Source: Micromonospora citrea (GTDB lineage Bacteria; Actinomycetota; Actinomycetes; Mycobacteriales; Micromonosporaceae). From it: a DNA stretch of 64,000 nucleotides. The position numbers were made by a program, and so were the translations under genes. Each line of letters begins with the position of its first letter. Position 1 is the first letter of the stretch. The stretch covers positions 372,001 to 436,000 of the forward strand of contig NZ_FMHZ01000002.1 of the NCBI RefSeq assembly GCF_900090315.1. The letters are read 5' to 3'. Below are positions 60,196 through 64,000 of the stretch, piece by piece. The notes beneath the pieces are model-generated. The model searched no databases, had not been told where the DNA came from, and saw nothing but the letters and a program-made list of their open reading frames with translations.

Positions 60196-60480
60196 ATGAG
60201 CCACGGCTACATCAAGGACAAAGGCGATTACCTGCGGCGGCTCCGTCGCATCGAGGGACAGGTCCGCGGACTGCAGCGGATGGTCGACGAAGACGCCTAC
60301 TGCCTCGAGATCCTCACTCAGGTCTCGGCGGCGACGAAGGCGTTGGAGAGCGTCGCGCTCAGGCTGCTCGACGAGCACCTGGCCCACTGCGTTGTCGCGG
60401 CCGTCAAGGCCGGCGGCCCGGATCCTCACGTCAAGCTGCGAGAGGCGTCCGATGCCATCGCTCGGCTCGTCCGCTCCTGA
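60196..60480 (+). CDS. CsoR/RcnR-family metal-sensitive repressor
   Basis: The 94-aa product has the CsoR fold: YLRRLRRIEGQVRGLQRMVD, Cys36 (AYCLEILTQ), and His61 and Cys65 (HLAHCVV), matching the C-H-C site of CsoR with identical spacing (25 and 4 residues). It is a paralogue of the gene at 51810. ATG 60196 follows GGCAGGAA. With operators on both sides it probably controls the divergent MFS pump and itself. Copper is the likely ligand from the ligand set, but other thiophilic signals (persulfide, as in CstR) are possible. Confidence 0.9.
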   Translation: MSHGYIKDKGDYLRRLRRIEGQVRGLQRMVDEDAYCLEILTQVSAATKALESVALRLLDEHLAHCVVAAVKAGGPDPHVKLREASDAIARLVRS

Positions 60481-60647
60481 TCCCGCACGATCGAACCCCA
60501 GCCCTTCAGCGGCCTGTCGCATCTCCTGAGGCGGCTGCAGGACATGGACCGCGTCGGGGGGACCACAGCTCGCAAATGGCCGCGCGGCGACGTTCCGGGT
60601 CGGGTTCCCCACACCGCCACGTAGCGGTCGATCAGGTCATTCGGGCC

Positions 60648-60954
60648 GGCGAGCCCGACCCGCTTTGACGGACATCTGAGATCAGGAGCCGGAGGGCTCC
60701 AGGAGGATGTCCAGCATCATGGAGAGCATGGGTAAGAAGCGCCCGCGGCCTCGCCGATCGTTCACGGCGCAGTCCGCCCGCCAAGCCATATTCGAGTACG
60801 TAGAGAGCTGGCACAACACCCGCCGCCGGCACTCCAGCCTCGGCTACCTCAGCCCCGCCGCCTACAAAGCCAGCGCCATCATCAACCCGCTGCCCAGCAA
60901 GGTAGCGTGAGATCGACATTCCGACCCTGTCCGTCGAAACGGGGCGAGCCCACC
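60648..60954. mobile_element. Internally deleted IS3-family element (MITE-like)
   Basis: The ends 60648-60674 and 60928-60954 form a 27-bp inverted repeat with 21 matches, both containing GACGGACA in the inner part. Between them is one 67-codon frame (60707-60910) whose start reads MGKKRPRPRRSFT like an IS3 orfA. It is then fused in frame to the tail of orfB (ARQAIFEYVESWHNTRRRHS, LGYLSPAAYKA). About 1 kb encoding most of both transposase proteins has been lost. No clear target-site duplication is visible. The element could be mobilised only by a transposase supplied elsewhere. Confidence 0.7.
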
Positions 60955-61083
60955 GGCGTCAGCCATGATGCTCCTTCGATCGTGGATGATCGTTTGACGA
61001 CCACGACTTTCCTGCGCCGAGCCCTCCGCCACAATTCCCCGGAGGGAATCGCCGACCGGCACCGCAGCGGCTACACCGGAGGA

Positions 61084-61720
61084 GTGATCATCGAGTCAGC
61101 CAAGGGCGGACCCGCCGACGCGCTTCGGCAATGGCGCACCCGCCGGCGCGTCAGCCAACTCGAACCGGCGATGGCCGGCACCACGCAACGGCACGTCAGC
61201 TTCACCGAGAGCGGACGCTCGACCCCGGGCCGGTCGATGGTCATTCGGCTGGCCGAGTCGCTGGAGGTGCCGATCCCCGAACGCAACGAACTACTCCTCG
61301 CCGCCGGATTCGCGCCCGCGTACCCGCACACCGACCTGCACGACCCCGCCTGGCTCCGGTCCGGACCGCCCTTGATCGCATCCTGCACGGCCACCTGCCG
61401 CACCCGGCCGTGATCGTCGCCCGCTACGGGCACATCATCGACCACGTCCAAGCCGAGAGTCTGCGCAACCCGAACGACCGGCTCCGCCGCCTCGTCGCGG
61501 AACAACGTCGACATGGCGCCTCCGCGTCCACGGCAACTCCCGCCACCTCACCTCGGCTTCGCGGTACCGCTACAGCTCCGCACGAACGAGCCGGACAATC
61601 GGGGACTACGGCTCATCACCACACTCACCTACTTCGGCACCGCCACCGACGTCACCATCGCAGGACTGCGACTGGAAGCATTCCTACCGGCCGACGAAGC
61701 GGTCTTCGTGGCAGGGCCGC
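61084..61720 (+). pseudogene. Decayed XRE-family regulator (MmyB-like)
   Basis: From GTG 61084 (behind GGAGGA) the frame reads ADALRQWRTRRRVSQLEPAM, then HVSFTESGRSTPGRSMVIRL and ERNELLLAAGFAPAYPHTDL: the HTH and linker of the MmyB-like XRE family. The sequence then changes frame (APVRTALDRILHGHLPHPAV). It changes again near 61540 to VPLQLRTNEPDN and ITTLTYFGTATDVTIAGLRL, then EAFLPADEA, the end of the ligand-binding domain. At least two frameshifts and an internal loss disable it. It lies beside the deleted IS3 element. Confidence 0.7.
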
Positions 61721-61741
61721 GCCGGTGCCCGAATGGCGTGT

Positions 61742-62722
61742 TCACCGGTCTGCCGGTTCGGTGCCGAAGAGGACGGCGGCCCGTGGCGTACGCAGATGCA
61801 GTGCCTCCCGGCCGCGTCGCGTTGTGGCGACCAGGCCCGCCCGGCGTAGCGCGCTGAGGTGTTGGGACACCGCGCCCGGGGTGATGCCGAGCCGTGCGGC
61901 GAGGCCGGGAGTGGTGGACGGCAGGGCGAGCAGGTCCAGCAGGGCTGCCCGGGTCGGGCCGAGGACGGCGGCCAGCCCGTCGGTGGACCCGGGCGGCTGC
62001 TCCCAGAGCAGCCCGATGCCGGTGGCCGGGTAGTGGATGGACGCGGCGGTCACCGGCGAATGGTCGACCCACACATCTGGCCAGCCGAACACCGACGGCA
62101 GCAGCACCAGCCCGTTGCCGGAGGCGTCGACACGCGCGTCGCCGGTGCAATCGGGGCGCACCAGCAGCTCGCCCTCGTACCAGGCGATGTCGTGATGCAG
62201 GTCGGCGAAGAGGCCCTCCACGCCACGATCGACCAGCGCCGTGGCCCGCCGGTCGAGGTCGGCGTCGAGCAGCGCCCCCATCCGGACCCAGTACGGTTCG
62301 ATCAGCCGCTCGTGGCACCGCCGGACCGCCGCCAGGACCCGGCGCAGCAGGACGGGCACCGGCGGCAGCCCGGCGGCTGCCCGCTCCCCCAGCGCGTCGA
62401 CGCAGTCGACCCGGATGAACTCCGGGTCGACTGCCGCGAGGCGGTCGAGCTCGGTGGCCAGGCTCGGCGCCCGCTGCTCCGGCACCGGGATCAGGAACGA
62501 CGGCAGCAAATAGCTACCGAGCACCGTGCGCAGCAACGGCAACTCGGGCTCCCGGCGCAGCTCGGCATGGGCGCGGCGCAGCCACGGCTCGTGCAGGGGA
62601 TGCCCGGCGGGCCGCACCGCGGCACGCAGCCCGAGGATCGTCTCGGACAGTGGTGACAGGGCGAACCGGACCCGGGCGACGTCGGCCGTGGTCAAGTTGA
62701 TCCTCACCGGCACGACCGCCAT
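61742..62722 (-). CDS. ArsR-type winged-helix regulator with N-terminal DUF5937-like domain
   Basis: The 326-aa product has a long N-terminal domain (residues 1-220, ADVARVRFALSPLSETILGL is typical of the DUF5937 family) and a C-terminal ArsR-like HTH: LGPTRAALLDLLALPSTTPG, then LAARLGITPGAVSQHLSALR and RAGLVATTRRGREALHLRT. Such actinobacterial regulators control adjacent transporter or resistance genes; the effector is unknown. ATG 62722 follows AGAGGAG. A TTTAGC-N4-GCTAAA palindrome (62735-62750) lies 13 bp upstream, implying autoregulation. Confidence 0.85.
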   Translation of the reverse strand: MAVVPVRINLTTADVARVRFALSPLSETILGLRAAVRPAGHPLHEPWLRRAHAELRREPELPLLRTVLGSYLLPSFLIPVPEQRAPSLATELDRLAAVDPEFIRVDCVDALGERAAAGLPPVPVLLRRVLAAVRRCHERLIEPYWVRMGALLDADLDRRATALVDRGVEGLFADLHHDIAWYEGELLVRPDCTGDARVDASGNGLVLLPSVFGWPDVWVDHSPVTAASIHYPATGIGLLWEQPPGSTDGLAAVLGPTRAALLDLLALPSTTPGLAARLGITPGAVSQHLSALRRAGLVATTRRGREALHLRTPRAAVLFGTEPADR

Positions 62723-62734
62723 CTCCTCTGACCA

Positions 62735-62750
62735 TTTAGCACTGGCTAAA
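62735..62750. promoter_or_regulatory. Palindromic operator upstream of the ArsR-type gene
   Basis: TTTAGC-N4-GCTAAA is a perfect 6-bp inverted repeat in an AT-rich patch between the divergent ArsR-type and SapA-like genes. It sits where bound protein would block the minus-strand promoter. Confidence 0.6.
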
Positions 62751-62847
62751 CAATAGCCTCGGCTCAAGCCGCCCTGGCAGGCTCGGTCCGCAGTGGCCCG
62801 ACACGCGTCAACCTCGCGTGAGTCCCATGCAAGCAAAGGGAGATCAG

Positions 62848-63372
62848 ATGCTCATCGACTCGAACCGCTCGCGCGCCACGGCGATTCACCGGCGGCGCGC
62901 AACCATGGCCGCGACCGGGCGCCGGATCACGACCACCACGGCGGCACTCGTCGTCAGCGCCACCGCGCTGGTAGCCGTCCAATCCACCCCCGCGTACGCA
63001 CACACCCGCAATGAGGCCGTCCTTTACGGCTGCGGCTCCGGCTACGGGATCGTGAGCGACGGTGTGCGAGCCGTCAAGACCAGCAACGGCACGACGTGGG
63101 GCGAGGTGATCCTCACCTACAACGCGAGCAACGGCTACAACTGCGTGGTGACCCGCAAGACGGCCTACCACGGAACGGCATCGCCGGTCACTGCGAACCT
63201 GAGGCTACAGTTCAGCGGAGAGTTCGAGAAGCGCGACGACTACGCCGAGCACTGGGAGTCGGTGAAAGCCCGCGGTGCGGGTATGTGTGCCCAGTACTGG
63301 GGCGCCATCGCAAACCCGTACGCGGGTGTGTCGGCGGCCGGGGGGCGCTACACCTGGGGCAACTGCGGCTGA
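62848..63372 (+). CDS. Secreted spore-associated protein A-like protein
   Basis: The 174-aa product has a twin-arginine-like, long basic N-terminus (SRATAIHRRRATMAATGRRI), a hydrophobic stretch and a cleavage site near TPAYA-H. The mature domain has VLYGCGSGYGIVSDGVRAVK, then VILTYNASNGYNCVVTRKTA and a C-terminal GMCAQYWGAI with cysteine partners; this resembles SapA of Streptomyces aerial hyphae and spores. ATG 62848 follows AAAGGGAG. It is divergent from the ArsR-type gene and may share the palindrome region. Function is unknown; related proteins accumulate on spores. Confidence 0.75.
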   Translation: MLIDSNRSRATAIHRRRATMAATGRRITTTTAALVVSATALVAVQSTPAYAHTRNEAVLYGCGSGYGIVSDGVRAVKTSNGTTWGEVILTYNASNGYNCVVTRKTAYHGTASPVTANLRLQFSGEFEKRDDYAEHWESVKARGAGMCAQYWGAIANPYAGVSAAGGRYTWGNCG

Positions 63373-63616
63373 TCGAGCGACGCCGACGCGTCCGACACTG
63401 GTGCCTCATGGGCGCTGACCAGGCGCGAACAGGGGCGGGAAGTGCCATGCGAGTTGGCACGACGGGGCCGAATTCTGCCCGTCCGGTTCCCAGACGCGAA
63501 GCGAGTGACGATCAACCGCGATGCAACCGGGCACCCTGCCCCTTCGTCTTGATAATCGCCGCCGCGACACCGCGCGGCCGTTGACCGGACAGTCCCACAA
63601 CCATGAGGACGTGATC

Positions 63617-64000
63617 ATGACTACTGGCCGGCGAGTTCCGCGGCGTGCCGCCCTGGCTCTGTCGGGCGGTGCCGTGCTCGGCGCGGCGCTGGCGCCTGCT
63701 TTCGCCAGCGCTGACACCGGTGGCCAGCGGCGGCGCTCCATCGCCACCGCCGAGGCGCTGTATCGGGCCCTCACCGCCAAAGACCTCGACGCCTTCGCCG
63801 CCGTATGGGCACCCGACGCGATCTCGCGGATGCCCGTGACCCCGCCCGGCGAGATCCACGGTCGCGACGGCATCGTCGAAGGCATCGGATTCTTCTTCAT
63901 GGTCGTCGGCGAGGTCAGGATGACCTGGCAGATCCGGCCGCTGCTGAATCCCCACGAGGTCGTGTCCACATGGACGATGGAAGCACCGTTGCTCGCCGGT
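63617..64000 (+). CDS. Secreted SnoaL-like protein (partial, runs off the window)
   Basis: The open frame begins ATG 63617 and continues to the last base (128 codons, no stop seen). It has a twin-arginine-like signal (GRRVPRRAALALSGGAVLGA) ending near SADTGG. The mature part reads ATAEALYRALTAKDLDAFAA, then MPVTPPGEIHGRDGIVEGI, the helix-strand pattern of the SnoaL/NTF2-like fold. Such exported NTF2-like proteins are common in actinobacteria; the ligand is unknown. The last residues visible are MEAPLLAG. Confidence 0.7.
   Translation, partial: MTTGRRVPRRAALALSGGAVLGAALAPAFASADTGGQRRRSIATAEALYRALTAKDLDAFAAVWAPDAISRMPVTPPGEIHGRDGIVEGIGFFFMVVGEVRMTWQIRPLLNPHEVVSTWTMEAPLLAG

Noticed and set aside
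1..64000. tRNA, rRNA, phage structural or replication genes
   Set aside because: None was found by reading for T-loop motifs, rRNA cores or known phage proteins; a covariance-model search would be needed to exclude small RNAs completely.

Overview
The window is high-GC actinobacterial DNA: codon third positions are strongly G/C, GTG and TTG starts are common, and the gene families (SARP regulators, SigE-family and DGPF-linked ECF sigma factors, a spore-associated-protein-A-like secreted protein, and a block resembling Streptomyces coelicolor SCO2521-SCO2525) are typical of Streptomyces and Micromonosporaceae. I infer a Micromonospora-like organism. No rRNA, tRNA, CRISPR array or replication origin was found. 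The window reads as an accessory chromosomal region, with many intact genes separated by decayed ones (relics of IS3, IS630, an integrase, and broken regulators and transporters).

Layout. 1-2.9 kb: a stand-alone HflX N-terminal domain, a membrane protein, an ABC-ATPase/integrase relic, an acetyltransferase and a hypothetical gene. 2.97-6.76 kb: a minus-strand sugar-type operon (MFS transporter, NagA-like amidohydrolase, histidine phosphatase, GT2 glycosyltransferase). 7.0-11.7 kb: a large SARP regulator with a perfect 10 x 18 bp tandem repeat in its linker. It diverges from a hemerythrin-like gene and a DUF4267-like gene, and the intergenic region carries four 11-bp-phased heptamers, the classic SARP site. 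12-18 kb: enzymes and hypotheticals, including a PQQ-type propeller protein and a DUF3800-like protein. 18.2-19.3 kb: a yybP-ykoY (manganese) riboswitch preceding a TerC-family gene. 20-25 kb: a YCII (DGPF)/ECF sigma pair, a secreted zinc metalloprotease and a lipoprotein.

25.5-40 kb is the most unusual part. A minus-strand module encodes a DUF4062-NACHT-HEAT STAND ATPase, a membrane protein with TrkA-N (RCK) and RyR domains, and a SLOG-like Rossmann protein; this composition fits a nucleotide-signalled conflict system. Facing it is a block that I recognise as the SCO2521-SCO2525 type: a 316-aa protein, a 325-aa protein, a variant P-loop ATPase, a 613-aa protein and a methyltransferase. A decayed SARP gene and two small ORFs with strong ribosome-binding sites lie inside it. 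A STAS/HATPase partner-switch pair follows.

41.5-48.3 kb: a G5-Excalibur membrane protein, a chorismate mutase, and a translationally coupled SigE-family sigma factor, transmembrane propeller (anti-sigma-like) protein and subtilase operon. 49-51.8 kb: a TPR membrane protein, then a TetR regulator divergent from a quinone-oxidoreductase-like gene with two GACCG-N2-CGGTC palindromes between them. 51.8-60.5 kb: a copper-type metal island with two CsoR repressors, two HMA chaperones, a FAD oxidoreductase, a secreted copper-resistance-like protein, a CopA P1B-ATPase and a DHA2 MFS pump. Up to seven TACCCC...GGGGTA operator-like sites tie these genes into one regulon. 60.6-64 kb: an internally deleted IS3-like element with recognisable inverted ends, a decayed XRE regulator, an ArsR-type regulator with its own palindrome, a SapA-like secreted protein and a secreted SnoaL-like protein cut by the window end.
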